From assembly GCA_004298675.1 (NCBI GenBank), contig SCRI01000080.1, positions 12,983-76,982 of the forward strand: a DNA stretch of 64,000 nucleotides. The letters are read 5' to 3'. The notes beneath the pieces were generated by a model. It was not told where the DNA came from and did not search any database. It was given only the letters and a program-made list of their open reading frames with translations. The stretch is from a bacterium. Lineage in GTDB: Bacteria > Vulcanimicrobiota > Vulcanimicrobiia > Vulcanimicrobiales > SCRA01. The translations under genes and the position numbers were made by a program. This document shows, in pieces, positions 45,617 to 54,774 of this stretch (within the stretch, counting starts at the first letter, position 1; each line of letters begins with the position of its first letter).

Positions 45617-46405
45617 GTGAAGATCGTGGTCACGGTCAAGCTCGTGCCCGACCCTAACGCCGAAAAGAAGATCGACGCTGGGTCCAAGCGGCTCGTGCGC
45701 ACCGGCATTGAAACCGTGCTCAATCCCTATGACGAGTATGCCATCGAAGGGGCGCTGAAGATCAAGGAATCGCTCGGCGGCGATACGACCGTGACGATCT
45801 TCTCCATGGCCCCCGCGGCATCAAAGGAAGTTCTGCGCAAGGCGCTGGCGATGGGTGCCGACGATGCCGTGTTGCTGACGGATCCTGCACTTGAAGGCAG
45901 CGATGTCCGGGGCACCGCCTATGCGATGGCGCAGGGGATCAAGCAGACCGGCTTCGATCTCGTGATCTGCGGCGGCTTGGCCGACGACGGTAGCACCGGC
46001 GGCGTGCCGGGCGCGCTCGCGGAGTATCTCGGCGTGCCCGGGTTCACGAATTGCCGTCAGGTCGAGGTCGCGGGCGGCACATTGAAGGTGCAGCGTGAGA
46101 CCGACTCGGGCTACCAGGTGGTCAGCGGGCCGCTGCCGGCATTGGTCAGCGTGACGATGGCCATCGGCGAGCCGCGCTACGCCTCGCTCAAAGGCATCAT
46201 GGGGGCGAAGAAAAAGAGCATCGCCACGCTGGCATTGGCCGCACTGAGCGTCGACGGCGCCGTCGGCGGTGACGGCGCGAAGACCGAAGTGCGAGCCGTG
46301 GCCGCGCCGCCCGTCCGCGAAAAGGCGCGTGTGGTCGAGGCCCCCGACGGCGCGGCCGGCGCGCGTGCCATCTTCGATTTGCTGAAAGAGAAGAAGCTCG
46401 TCTGA
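45617..46405 (+). CDS. etfB: Electron transfer flavoprotein, beta subunit
   Basis: Accepts electrons from acyl-CoA and related dehydrogenases. It has 262 residues. MKIVVTVKLVPDPN at the N-terminus, NPYDEYAIEGALKIKE, and the DDGSTGGVPGALAEYLG AMP/FAD-interface segment. GTG start. Stop and etfA start share TGATG. Confidence 0.94.
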   Translation: MKIVVTVKLVPDPNAEKKIDAGSKRLVRTGIETVLNPYDEYAIEGALKIKESLGGDTTVTIFSMAPAASKEVLRKALAMGADDAVLLTDPALEGSDVRGTAYAMAQGIKQTGFDLVICGGLADDGSTGGVPGALAEYLGVPGFTNCRQVEVAGGTLKVQRETDSGYQVVSGPLPALVSVTMAIGEPRYASLKGIMGAKKKSIATLALAALSVDGAVGGDGAKTEVRAVAAPPVREKARVVEAPDGAAGARAIFDLLKEKKLV

Positions 46406-47385
46406 TGCGTAACGTCATGATCTTTGCGGAGCACAAAGCCGGTCAGACCCGTAAAGTTACTTTTGAGCTCGCCACGGAGGCGCGCGCCCTTGCCGACGCC
46501 CTGGGCGGAACGGCGCAGGCCGTGGTCCTGGGCAAAGGGGCAGGCGAACTCGCACAGCGGCTCAAGGCCTATCCCCTCGATACCGTCCTGGTAGCCGAGG
46601 ATCCCGATGTGGACGCCTACCTGCTCGACCCGGTGGTCGACTACCTGGAGGCTGCGGCCAAAGCCGCCGGTCCCTCGCTGATCCTCGTTCCCAACACGCT
46701 CTACGGGCGCGACGTGGCGGGGCGCCTCACGGCGCGCTTGAACGCGGGCCTCGCTGCAGACGTCACGCAGTTCAACGTCGAGGGCGGCACGGTTGGCTGT
46801 GTGGCCCCCAAGCTGGGTGGCGCGGCGATTACCACCTGCGTCTTCAAGAATACCGATTACGGCGTCGTAACCGTGCGCCCCAGCGCCTTCAGCGCGCAGC
46901 CTGGGGGGGCGGGCGCGGCGATCGCACCGCTCGAGAAGCCGGCTGGGAAGACCTACGCCATGAAAATCGAGCAGGAGGTCGAGGAGGCTTCCGGCGAGAT
47001 GGGCCTGGAGGAGGCTCCCGTCATCGTGAGCGGCGGACGCGGCCTGGGCGGCCCGGAGCCGTTCGAGACCCTGCTCAAGCCGCTGGCCGATGCCTTGGGC
47101 GGCGCCGTCGGCGCCACTCGCGCCGCCTCCGACGCAGGCTGGGTTCCGTATAGCCTACAGATCGGGCAAACCGGCAAGACGGTCTCGCCGCAGCTCTACA
47201 TCGCCTGCGGCATCTCCGGCGCGATTCAGCACAAGGTAGGCATGCGTACGGCTGGAACCATCGTAGCGATCAACAAAGATGCTGCGGCCCCGATCGGCGA
47301 GTTCTCGGACCTGCTGATCGTCGGCGATCTTTTCCAGGTCGTCCCCGAGTTGACGAAGCTCGTCAAAGAGAATGCCTCGGCCTGA
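46405..47385 (+). CDS. etfA: Electron transfer flavoprotein, alpha subunit
   Basis: FAD-binding subunit, 326 residues. Family signature in the C-terminal FAD domain: GRGLGGPEPF, GATRAASDAGWVPYSLQIGQ, SPQLYIACGISGAIQH. Feeds the quinone pool through ETF-QO, which is not in this window. Confidence 0.96.
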   Translation: MRNVMIFAEHKAGQTRKVTFELATEARALADALGGTAQAVVLGKGAGELAQRLKAYPLDTVLVAEDPDVDAYLLDPVVDYLEAAAKAAGPSLILVPNTLYGRDVAGRLTARLNAGLAADVTQFNVEGGTVGCVAPKLGGAAITTCVFKNTDYGVVTVRPSAFSAQPGGAGAAIAPLEKPAGKTYAMKIEQEVEEASGEMGLEEAPVIVSGGRGLGGPEPFETLLKPLADALGGAVGATRAASDAGWVPYSLQIGQTGKTVSPQLYIACGISGAIQHKVGMRTAGTIVAINKDAAAPIGEFSDLLIVGDLFQVVPELTKLVKENASA

Positions 47386-47438
47386 AGAGATTGAACGAGG
47401 CCGCGCTTTAGCCCCGCACACGCGTTAGGAGTCACAGA

Positions 47439-48932
47439 GTGTCACGAGTCTCCGCCCTTCGCTGGCCGCTCATCGCGGTGGCGTTCGCATTGGTACCGCT
47501 TGCCGCATCCGCCAAGGGAGCGGCACCGGCCCCGGCGCCGTCCGCCAGCGTATCCGCGGTGCCGGTGCCCGTGGCTACTCCCGAGCCCCCCGACGTCGCG
47601 ATACCGAAGCTACAGGCGGCTCTCAAGAAGGATCCCAACGATCGCGACGCCCTGCTGAAGTGGGCGCAGTACATGTACATCGTCAAGCGCCCCGACCAGA
47701 CCGTCGCCGCCACGCAGAAGCTCGAGCAGTTGGGCGTGAAGACGGCGGAGGTGTATTACTACCAGGGCGTCGCCTATAGCGATCTCGGCGACGAGAAGGA
47801 CGCCGCCGCTGCGCTGCAGCATGCGGCCGATCTGGCGCCGACCAATGCCGGCGTCTTGGTGCGGCTGGCGGATCTCCTGCTCAAGGAGAATCGCGGCGCC
47901 GACGCCGAGCGCGTGGCTCAGCGCGCGATCACCTTCAACAAGAACGACGCCTCGGCGTATGATACGCTGGGCATGGTGTACGCCGCCGAGAAAAAGTACG
48001 ACGACGCGCGTAAGCAGTTCGAGATCGCCGGCAAGATGGATCCCAAGGATCCCTCGTCGCTGATGCTCGAGGCGCAGACCTACCTCGATCAGAAGACGCC
48101 GCAGTACGCGATCGACATCTACAACCGCATCCTGGCCGGCAACAAGGACAGCCGCGATGCGATCTACGGTAAGGCACACGCGTACGCGCAGGCGGGGCAA
48201 GTCTCCGACGCGGTGAAGCAGTACGACGAGTTGCTCAAGCTCGATCCGAAGAACGTGCAGATCGAGCTCGAGGTGGCGAGCCTCTACGCGTCGCACCAGC
48301 AGGACGCCGATGCGCAGCGGGCTTTCCAGCGGACGGTCGACGACCATCAAGGCCAGAGCCTGCCGCTCATCACCTACGGTCAATATTGGTATGGGAAGAA
48401 GCAGCCCGACAAGGCCGTTGCGCTCTGGAAGCAGGCTCTGGGCGCCAAGGGTAACGATCCCGATGCGCTCAACGTGCTGGCGCAGTATTCGATGTCGGCC
48501 GGGAAGTACGCCGACGCCTCCAGCTACCTCAGCAAGTTGATCGCGGCGCTCGGGCCGCAGGGCGCGACGCCCGACCTCTACCTGGGCTTGGGCCAGGCCT
48601 ACATGGCTCAGAACCAGGCGCAGCAGGCGCACGACGCGTTCCGCAAGGCTTACGATATGCACGCCGATCCGGTCACCGCCATGTCGCTGGCACAAGCCGA
48701 TTTGCGCGTGAAGAACTACAAGGAGGCGGCCGATCTCGCGGAGACCGTGAAGAAGAAGGCCGCGGGGTTCGCCAAGCAGCAGCCGCTGGTGTATCTCGTC
48801 GCGGCACAGGCGTATGAGGGTCTGCACCAGACGGCGGCGGCGAAGGAGAACTACCAGAAGCTGCTCTCGTATGCTCCCAAGAATAGTGAACTGGCCAAAC
48901 AGGCGACGGACGCGATCAAGCGCCTGCATTAG
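47439..48932 (+). CDS. Exported TPR-repeat protein
   Basis: 497 residues: signal peptide (cleavage near AASAKG), an Ala/Pro/Val linker, then about ten tetratricopeptide repeats (for example YDTLGMVYAAEKKYDDARKQF and AEVYYYQGVAYSDLGDEKDA). Probably a periplasmic scaffold for envelope complexes; the partner is unknown. GTG at 47439 follows AGGAG at good spacing. Confidence 0.85.
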   Translation: MSRVSALRWPLIAVAFALVPLAASAKGAAPAPAPSASVSAVPVPVATPEPPDVAIPKLQAALKKDPNDRDALLKWAQYMYIVKRPDQTVAATQKLEQLGVKTAEVYYYQGVAYSDLGDEKDAAAALQHAADLAPTNAGVLVRLADLLLKENRGADAERVAQRAITFNKNDASAYDTLGMVYAAEKKYDDARKQFEIAGKMDPKDPSSLMLEAQTYLDQKTPQYAIDIYNRILAGNKDSRDAIYGKAHAYAQAGQVSDAVKQYDELLKLDPKNVQIELEVASLYASHQQDADAQRAFQRTVDDHQGQSLPLITYGQYWYGKKQPDKAVALWKQALGAKGNDPDALNVLAQYSMSAGKYADASSYLSKLIAALGPQGATPDLYLGLGQAYMAQNQAQQAHDAFRKAYDMHADPVTAMSLAQADLRVKNYKEAADLAETVKKKAAGFAKQQPLVYLVAAQAYEGLHQTAAAKENYQKLLSYAPKNSELAKQATDAIKRLH

Positions 48933-48956
48933 CAGACGGCTGACGCTGCGTCCGGC

Positions 48957-49961
48957 GTGAAGATCGTCTACGATCCGCTGTACGAGGAGCATCTGCGCGG
49001 TGTGGGTCACCCTGAGGGACCCGACCGCGTCGAGGCTGTGGTGGCGCATCTGCGCGAGCGCGGGCTCTTCGACGCCATGGCACCCCACGACGCCAGCGAG
49101 GCCTCGATCCTGCGCGTGCATACGCGCGGCTATCTCGAACGCGCCAAGCGCGAAGTGGCCGCCGTCGTGCCGGGTACGGTGCGGGAGCTCTCAACGGGTG
49201 ACACGATGGTGGACGAGCGTTCGTACGCCGCGGCGCTGCGCGCCGCCGGCGGGGCGTTGGCCGCCGTCGAACACGCCGCGGCCGGCCATGGCGCCGCATT
49301 TGCCTTGGTGCGTCCACCCGGCCACCACGCCGAGCCCGCGCGCGGCATGGGATTCTGCATGTTCAACAACGCCGCGGTCGCGGCGCGCGCCTTCGTGGAA
49401 GAGACGGGCCAGCGCGTGCTGATCGTCGACTTCGACTACCACCACGGTAACGGAACGCAGGCGGTGGTGGGTGACCGTCTCTCCTACGTCAGCACGCACG
49501 CGCATCCGGCCTATCCCGATACCGGCGACGCCGGCCTCTTCCGCACCTTCGGCGGCGATCTGGACGCAAGCGTTCCGATCCATCCCAGCGGCATCTCGAC
49601 GGAGGCGTTCATCGCTATCTGGCGCGCGCTGCTGAACCAGGCGGTGCGCATCGTCAAGCCGTATGCCATCGTCGTCAGCGCCGGTTACGACTACTTGCAA
49701 GGCGATCCCATCGGCGATCTCGGCGTCTCGATCGAGAGTGCCGATGCGCTGGGGGCGCTCTTACGTGAGGCGGCCGAGCGTTGCGGTGCTTCGGTCGCGT
49801 TCTGTTTGGAGGGCGGTTACCATCTGGAAAACTTGGCGCACGGCGTGGCGCGGACGGTAACCGCTTTCGATGCCGCCGCCGCGCCTCCGGATACCGATCT
49901 CGGTGCGGCGCCGCCGCCGATCCGGCGGCAGTTGGAGGAGTTGGCGGCATGGGCCGGCTGA
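48957..49961 (+). CDS. Histone-deacetylase/AcuC-family deacetylase
   Basis: Zn-dependent amidohydrolase of the arginase/deacetylase fold, 334 residues. PPGHHAEPARGMGFC with the catalytic His pair, DFDYHHGNGTQ with Zn-binding Asp/His, SAGYDYLQGDP and EGGYHLENL. Bacterial members deacetylate polyamines (acetylpolyamine amidohydrolase) or protein lysines (AcuC on Acs). Start GTG at 48957; the end overlaps the MauE-like gene by 13 bases. Confidence 0.93.
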   Translation: MKIVYDPLYEEHLRGVGHPEGPDRVEAVVAHLRERGLFDAMAPHDASEASILRVHTRGYLERAKREVAAVVPGTVRELSTGDTMVDERSYAAALRAAGGALAAVEHAAAGHGAAFALVRPPGHHAEPARGMGFCMFNNAAVAARAFVEETGQRVLIVDFDYHHGNGTQAVVGDRLSYVSTHAHPAYPDTGDAGLFRTFGGDLDASVPIHPSGISTEAFIAIWRALLNQAVRIVKPYAIVVSAGYDYLQGDPIGDLGVSIESADALGALLREAAERCGASVAFCLEGGYHLENLAHGVARTVTAFDAAAAPPDTDLGAAPPPIRRQLEELAAWAG

Positions 49962-50398
49962 GAGCACGCTATGCCGTCTTCGTGCTGCGTGTAGCCATTG
50001 GGCTGGTGCTCGTCGTTGCCGGAGCGCTGAAGGCCCCCAACCCCAATGCCTTCGCCTCGACCATTGCCGGCTTCGACCTCGTGCCGGCGGCGGTGGCGGG
50101 GCCGCTGGCCGTCTTCGTGCCGTGGTTTGAGATCTTGCTGGGCGGATATCTCGTCGCCGGCTATCTCACGCGCGCCGCGGCGTGGGTGGCGTGCGCCGAG
50201 TTCGTGCTTTTTGCGGGGGCGATCGCCTCCGTGGTCGTGCGAGGAATCCACATCTCGTGTGGCTGTTTCGGTCAAGCCGATGCCGCCCCCGCGTCGTGGG
50301 TGGATGTTGCGCGAGACGCGGCCTTGGCCGCGGCCGCGCTGTTCGTAGCGTTGCGCGCGCCAGGCGCGCTAGCCGTGGACGGAAGGGAGACGGGATGA
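49949..50398 (+). CDS. MauE/DoxX-family membrane protein
   Basis: 149 residues, four membrane helices. VLRVAIGLVLVVAGALKAPNP and the SCGCFGQ loop after helix 3 are typical of MauE-type proteins, which work with thioredoxin-like partners in periplasmic disulfide chemistry. ATG at 49949 preceded by GGAGG. Overlaps the next gene by 4 bases. Confidence 0.85.
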   Translation: MGRLRARYAVFVLRVAIGLVLVVAGALKAPNPNAFASTIAGFDLVPAAVAGPLAVFVPWFEILLGGYLVAGYLTRAAAWVACAEFVLFAGAIASVVVRGIHISCGCFGQADAAPASWVDVARDAALAAAALFVALRAPGALAVDGRETG

Positions 50399-50985
50399 GT
50401 CCGAAGCGCCAGGCACCGCGCCGGGGGAACGGTCCGCTTGTGACCTTCGTGATCTTGGCGATCTTGGCGGTGGTCGCCGTCGCCTATTGGCGATTGCACG
50501 GATCGCAGGCGGCCGTGACGCCCGTGAAGGCGCCCACCAAGTTGCTCGCGGTAGGTGACGCAGCGCCGCCGTTTGATATTCGCACGGCTACGGGCGAGGT
50601 ACGCTCCAGCCAGTTCGCCGGCAAGACGTGGCTGGTCGAAGTCTTCGCCGTCTGGTGTCCGCACTGTCAGAATGAGGCTGCCACGCTCACCGCGCTGGAC
50701 AAGAAGTACGGCGCTAAACTGGCGGTGATCGGCATCGTCGGCAGCCCGTATGGATTCGACGAATCGACGCCCATCAGCGCGGGCGACGTGACGAAGTTCG
50801 CCTCTGATTTTGGTGCCGGGTATCCGCTGGGCTTCGATCTGACGGGCGCCAACCCTAATCCCTATCTGCGGGAAGGGTATCCCAGCCTCACGCTCGTTGC
50901 CCCCGACGGTAAGGTGGCGTGGGTGGGGTCGGGAGAGGTTGAGGCGGGGGCACTCGAGACGCGCATCAACGCCGTGGTGAAGTAG
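50395..50985 (+). CDS. TlpA-like membrane-anchored thioredoxin
   Basis: 196 residues: N-terminal anchor helix (LVTFVILAILAVVAVAYW), then a periplasmic thioredoxin fold with active site WCPHC at about residue 87 and the cis-Pro region GYPSLTL. Paired with the MauE-like protein, which may supply reductant. The 3' end overlaps the convergent zur gene by 20 bases. Confidence 0.9.
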   Translation: MSPKRQAPRRGNGPLVTFVILAILAVVAVAYWRLHGSQAAVTPVKAPTKLLAVGDAAPPFDIRTATGEVRSSQFAGKTWLVEVFAVWCPHCQNEAATLTALDKKYGAKLAVIGIVGSPYGFDESTPISAGDVTKFASDFGAGYPLGFDLTGANPNPYLREGYPSLTLVAPDGKVAWVGSGEVEAGALETRINAVVK

Positions 50986-51409
50986 AGCCGGCGACGCGCT
51001 TGGCGCACGCGGAGCAGCGGCCGTAGAGCTCGATGGCGTGGTCTTCGAGCTCGAAGCCTTGTCCTGCGCGCAGATCGCGTGCGAAACGCTCCAGCGGTCC
51101 GCAGCCCACCTCCTCCACTCGCCCGCAACTGCGGCAGACGGCGTGGTGGTGATGTTGCAGCGTGCAGAAGACGTACGAGAGCTCGCCGCTCTCGGCGCCC
51201 CGCGTGGCCGCTACTCCCAAGCCTACCAGCAGCTCCAGCGTGCGATAGACCGTTGAGAGCGAGATCGAAACGCCGTCCGCGACCAGCAGCTCGTGGATCT
51301 CGTGCGCGGTGAGATAGCGGCGTTCCTCGCGCAGCACCTGCACCACACGCTCGCGCGTGCGCGTGGCGTAGCGGCCCTTGCCATGAAGCCGCTCCGTGAT
51401 CTCACTCAT
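50966..51409 (-). CDS. zur: Fur-family regulator, probable Zur
   Basis: Metal-dependent repressor, 147 residues. Winged helix (YLTAHEIHELLVADG, SLSTVYRTLELL), His-rich metal site HHHHAVCRSCGRVEEV and second CSAC pair, giving the four-Cys structural zinc. Location as last gene of a znuACB operon indicates zinc rather than iron. It overlaps the permease gene by 4 bases. Confidence 0.88.
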   Translation of the reverse strand: MSEITERLHGKGRYATRTRERVVQVLREERRYLTAHEIHELLVADGVSISLSTVYRTLELLVGLGVAATRGAESGELSYVFCTLQHHHHAVCRSCGRVEEVGCGPLERFARDLRAGQGFELEDHAIELYGRCSACAKRVAGSTSPRR

Positions 51410-52236
51410 GCGGCGCGCCTCATGCGCGCCCCGGCCCCGAGCGCGGCGAAGAAGCAGAACGTGGCCAGCAGCACGATGGTGGCGCCGGAGGCGGCGTTGA
51501 CGTAGTAGGAGAGATAGAGCCCGCCCACGGCACAGAAGGTTCCGATGCCCGCGGAGACTACCATCATGGTGGGGAGGCGGCGCGTGATTTGCGCGGCGGC
51601 TGCCGCCGGGGTTACCAGCAGCGCCGCTACGAGGATGATGCCCACCGATTCGAGCGAGACGATGATCGTCAGCGCCAACAGCACCAGCAGGATATAATCG
51701 ATCATGGCAGTCGGAATGCCGGATGTCTGCGCGACGACCGGATCGAATGAAGTGTAGAGTAAGTCGCGCCAGAGCACGATCAACGCCACCGCCACCACGG
51801 CTGCCAGCGCTACGGTCAGCGTGAGATCGAGCTGCGAGACTCCCAAGATATTGCCGAAGAGATAGTCCTGCAGATCGACGGCGTAATTCTTCAACTGTGA
51901 CATCAGAAAGACGCCCAGAGCGAACGCGCCCGTGAAGAGCACGCCGATCGCCGTGTCGAGCGAGACGTTGCCGCGGCGGACCACGAAGCCGATACCCAGC
52001 GCCGTGGCCACCGCCATGATGGCTGCTCCGACGTAGTAATCCATGTGGCGCAGATAGGCGACGACGATGCCCGCGAACGAGGCGTGCGCGATGCCGTCGC
52101 CGATGAACGATAGCTTACGCACGACGACGTAACAGCCGACCACGCTGCACAGCAAGCCCACCGTGAGCGCGGCGATGAAGGCGCGCACCATGAAGTCGTA
52201 GGCGAAGGGCGCGATCAGCGCGTCGATCAGCCTCAT
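51406..52236 (-). CDS. znuB: Zinc/manganese ABC transporter permease
   Basis: ABC-3 family permease, 276 residues, about eight helices. GCYVVVRKLSFIGDGIAHASFAG is the conserved first block; LLVTPAAAAAQITRRLP the coupling segment. ATG at 52236 in ATGA overlap with the ATPase gene. A longer frame upstream is shadow. Confidence 0.92.
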   Translation of the reverse strand: MRLIDALIAPFAYDFMVRAFIAALTVGLLCSVVGCYVVVRKLSFIGDGIAHASFAGIVVAYLRHMDYYVGAAIMAVATALGIGFVVRRGNVSLDTAIGVLFTGAFALGVFLMSQLKNYAVDLQDYLFGNILGVSQLDLTLTVALAAVVAVALIVLWRDLLYTSFDPVVAQTSGIPTAMIDYILLVLLALTIIVSLESVGIILVAALLVTPAAAAAQITRRLPTMMVVSAGIGTFCAVGGLYLSYYVNAASGATIVLLATFCFFAALGAGARMRRAA

Positions 52237-52991
52237 GGCTTGGGGTGTCCGTGCGCGTGCGAGTGCGCCAGCCCCGGATGTGTGGCCAGCACGTCGCTGG
52301 TGGTTCCCTCGAGCACTTGGTGGGTGTCGAGCACCAGCAGACGATCGAACCAATCGCGCGCGCGCTCGAGGTCGTGCGTGGACATCATGACGGGTTTGCC
52401 GTTGCCGGCCAAGGTGCGAACGAGGTGCAGCAGATTCTCCTCCGTGGCGGCATCGACGCCGGTGGTGGGCTCGTCGAGTAGATAGATAGCCGGTTCCTGC
52501 GCCAGCGCGCGCGCCAGGAAGGCACGCTGTTGCTGACCGCCGGAGAGCAAGCCGATCGTGCGGTCGGCCAGATTCAGCAGTTCAACGGCCTCCAGGGCTT
52601 GATCCACCAAGGCCCGGTCCCGCGCGGAGAAACGGCGCAGGCGGCCGATCTTCGGGAAGCGTCCCATCGACACGATGTCGCGCACCGTCGCGGGGAAATG
52701 CCAGTCGACCGCTTCGATCTGCGGCACGTAGGCGACGGAGCCCGGCGCGAGATCCGCCGGCTCGCGGCCGAACACCAGCAGCGTGCCGGAACTCACGCGC
52801 AACAACCCCGCGGTTGCCTTCAAGAGCGTGGACTTGCCCGAGCCGTTGGGTCCGATGACACCGAGCACTTGCCCTGGCGCGAGGGCGAAGTTCACCTGCG
52901 TGAGTCCAACGCGCCCGTCGTCGTACGCGACTTCAAGGTCGCAAGCCGCCACCGCCGCCTCCACCGCCGAGGTCACCACCGGAATACTCAT
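52233..52991 (-). CDS. znuC: Zinc/manganese ABC transporter ATPase
   Basis: 252 residues. Walker A GPNGSGKSTL, PQIEAVDWHFPATVRDIV (the metal-ABC Q-loop signature), LSGGQQQRAFLARAL, YLLDEPTTGVD. The C-terminus is His-rich (HSHAHGHPKP), which could buffer or sense the metal. Coupled to both neighbours by 4-base overlaps. Confidence 0.93.
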   Translation of the reverse strand: MSIPVVTSAVEAAVAACDLEVAYDDGRVGLTQVNFALAPGQVLGVIGPNGSGKSTLLKATAGLLRVSSGTLLVFGREPADLAPGSVAYVPQIEAVDWHFPATVRDIVSMGRFPKIGRLRRFSARDRALVDQALEAVELLNLADRTIGLLSGGQQQRAFLARALAQEPAIYLLDEPTTGVDAATEENLLHLVRTLAGNGKPVMMSTHDLERARDWFDRLLVLDTHQVLEGTTSDVLATHPGLAHSHAHGHPKP

Positions 52992-53872
52992 GCGTGCGAG
53001 CCGTCGCCGCCGCCGAGCGCTTTGACGATCGTCACGGTATCGTAGCGCATCATCGATACGTAGTCGGCTACCTCCGGCCGCTCGCCCACGGAGTCGTCAT
53101 ACAGGTTCTCAACGGTGCGGATGCCGGCCGAGCGCGCCAACTGCTGCACGAGCTTCGGCGAGAACTGTGGTTCGGCGAAGACGGCGCGTACGTGGTGGCG
53201 TTTGGCCAGGTCCACCAAATTCGCCAGTTCGTAGGCGCTGGGCTCTTGCCCGGGATTGCGCTCCACGACGCCGACGAGCTGGATGCCGTAACGCTTCGCG
53301 TAGTAGTACCACGCGTTGTGAAAGACGATCATCGTGCGCCGGTCCGGCGGGATCGTGGCGATCTGCATGCGGATCCAGCGATCCAGCTGGTCGAGGCGGC
53401 GGCCGTAGCGCTGCGACGCCTCGGCATAGTCGCGCGCGTCGGCGGGATCGGCCAGAGCCGCAGCGGCCGCGATCTTCTCCACGTAGATCTTGGCATACGC
53501 GGGGTCCATCCAAAGATGGGGGTTCTGCTGCTCCACGGGCAGACCGGCAGTGCAGACGATGACGCGCAGTTCGGGGTTCTTGGCCCCGTCGATCGTGTCG
53601 CGTAGCCACGTCTCCAGGCCCGCGCCGTTCTCTACCAGCAGCCGCGCGCCGTGCAGCGTCGCGACGTCACGCGGGCGCGGCTGGAACTCCTCGACGGAGG
53701 CGCCGACCGGTACGAGGCTGGTCACCGCGAGGTGCGGGGAGACCACCGCGGAGGTAAGCGAGGCAAGCGTCGACATCGTCGCCACGGCACCGCCCGTGGC
53801 GGGGGCGCCTCCGCTCGTACAAGCCGGGAGAGCCAACGAGAGCAGTGCGGCGGAGAAGAGGAAACGGCGCAT
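52988..53872 (-). CDS. znuA: Zinc/manganese-binding lipoprotein of ABC transporter
   Basis: Cluster A-I metal receptor, 294 residues. Lipobox ALPAC near residue 18. Likely ligands: His in NPHLWMDP, His in VFHNAWYYY, Glu in FAEPQFSP and Asp in NLYDDSVG. Starts at ATG 53872, 44 bases after the polysaccharide deacetylase stop, so the metal operon may be read from upstream or from a promoter in that gap. Confidence 0.9.
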   Translation of the reverse strand: MRRFLFSAALLSLALPACTSGGAPATGGAVATMSTLASLTSAVVSPHLAVTSLVPVGASVEEFQPRPRDVATLHGARLLVENGAGLETWLRDTIDGAKNPELRVIVCTAGLPVEQQNPHLWMDPAYAKIYVEKIAAAAALADPADARDYAEASQRYGRRLDQLDRWIRMQIATIPPDRRTMIVFHNAWYYYAKRYGIQLVGVVERNPGQEPSAYELANLVDLAKRHHVRAVFAEPQFSPKLVQQLARSAGIRTVENLYDDSVGERPEVADYVSMMRYDTVTIVKALGGGDGSHA

Positions 53873-53916
53873 GAAATTGCGATTCTTCGTCAAATTCGTG
53901 CGACCTGCTCCAGATC

Positions 53917-54741
53917 CTAAAGGCCGCCGCCGGACTCCTCCTCGTTCTCGATCTCGGGCGCGGCGGGTCCGGCCATGCGCTGGAGCTCGTCGACGGTCAC
54001 AAAACGGTAGCCTTGCGCCTGCAGCGCCGGCACGATGAGCTTCACGGCCTCGACCGATTGGCTGCGGTCGCAGGCCGCGTGCGTCATGCGGGGGAGCACG
54101 CCGCAGGCACCCTTGTTGCCGTCGTGCAGTACCATGATGGCGCCGGGTTTGATCTTCTTGAGGATGCGCGCGGCGATGATTCGCGCTGGCGGGCGATTCC
54201 AATCACCCGCGAGCGGAACGCTCCAGAGCACGGTTCGCATCCCGAGCGCGCCGGCGAGCGAGACGATCTCGGGGTCGCGCCCGCCGAAGGGCGGCCGGAA
54301 GAGCGTCGGTGCCGCCCCGGTGGCGGCGCGGATGGCCAGGGAGGTACGGCGCAGTTCCAGACGCTGATGGGAGGGACGCTCGAGCAGCAGGTGCGCGTGG
54401 TCCCAGGTGTGGTTGCCGATCTGGTCACCGGCCTGGGCCGCCTCTTGCACGACCTCGGGATAGCGTGCGGCGGCGCGCCCCACCACGAAGAAGGTTGCGA
54501 CGGCGTCGTGCGCTTTGAGCCAGCGCACGATCTCCGTCGTATACGGTGGGTTGGGCCCGTCATCGAAGGTGAGGGCCACCACGCGCTGTGTCGCCGGCTC
54601 ACTGGTCAGCGTGCGCCCGAAGATGCCGAACTTGGGGTTCTCCGACGCCAGCCAGAAGCCGTAGAGGAAGATGGTCAGGACTATCGCCACCAGCACGGCT
54701 TGCAGAGCGGCGTAGCGGCGTTGCGTGCGCACGACAGGCAT
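53917..54741 (-). CDS. Membrane-anchored polysaccharide deacetylase (CE4)
   Basis: 274 residues: signal anchor (about 10-32), then a NodB homology domain with TFDDGPNPPY, the metal His pair in GNHTWDHAHLL, RPPFGG and VLHDGNKG. Removes N-acetyl groups from peptidoglycan or other envelope glycans. Lies downstream of the RseB-like gene. Confidence 0.92.
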   Translation of the reverse strand: MPVVRTQRRYAALQAVLVAIVLTIFLYGFWLASENPKFGIFGRTLTSEPATQRVVALTFDDGPNPPYTTEIVRWLKAHDAVATFFVVGRAAARYPEVVQEAAQAGDQIGNHTWDHAHLLLERPSHQRLELRRTSLAIRAATGAAPTLFRPPFGGRDPEIVSLAGALGMRTVLWSVPLAGDWNRPPARIIAARILKKIKPGAIMVLHDGNKGACGVLPRMTHAACDRSQSVEAVKLIVPALQAQGYRFVTVDELQRMAGPAAPEIENEEESGGGL

Positions 54742-54774
54742 TGGTACGCCTTCGTGCGGCGCACCCCTTGTTCG

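Noticed and set aside
47610-49121. 503-residue open frame antisense to the TPR protein gene
   Set aside because: Shadow of a repetitive gene; its apparent Leu/Arg repeats mirror the TPR units.
53873-53916. Zur box between deacetylase and znuA
   Set aside because: GAAATT and AAATTC around 53872-53898 look vaguely symmetrical but are not true inverted repeats.
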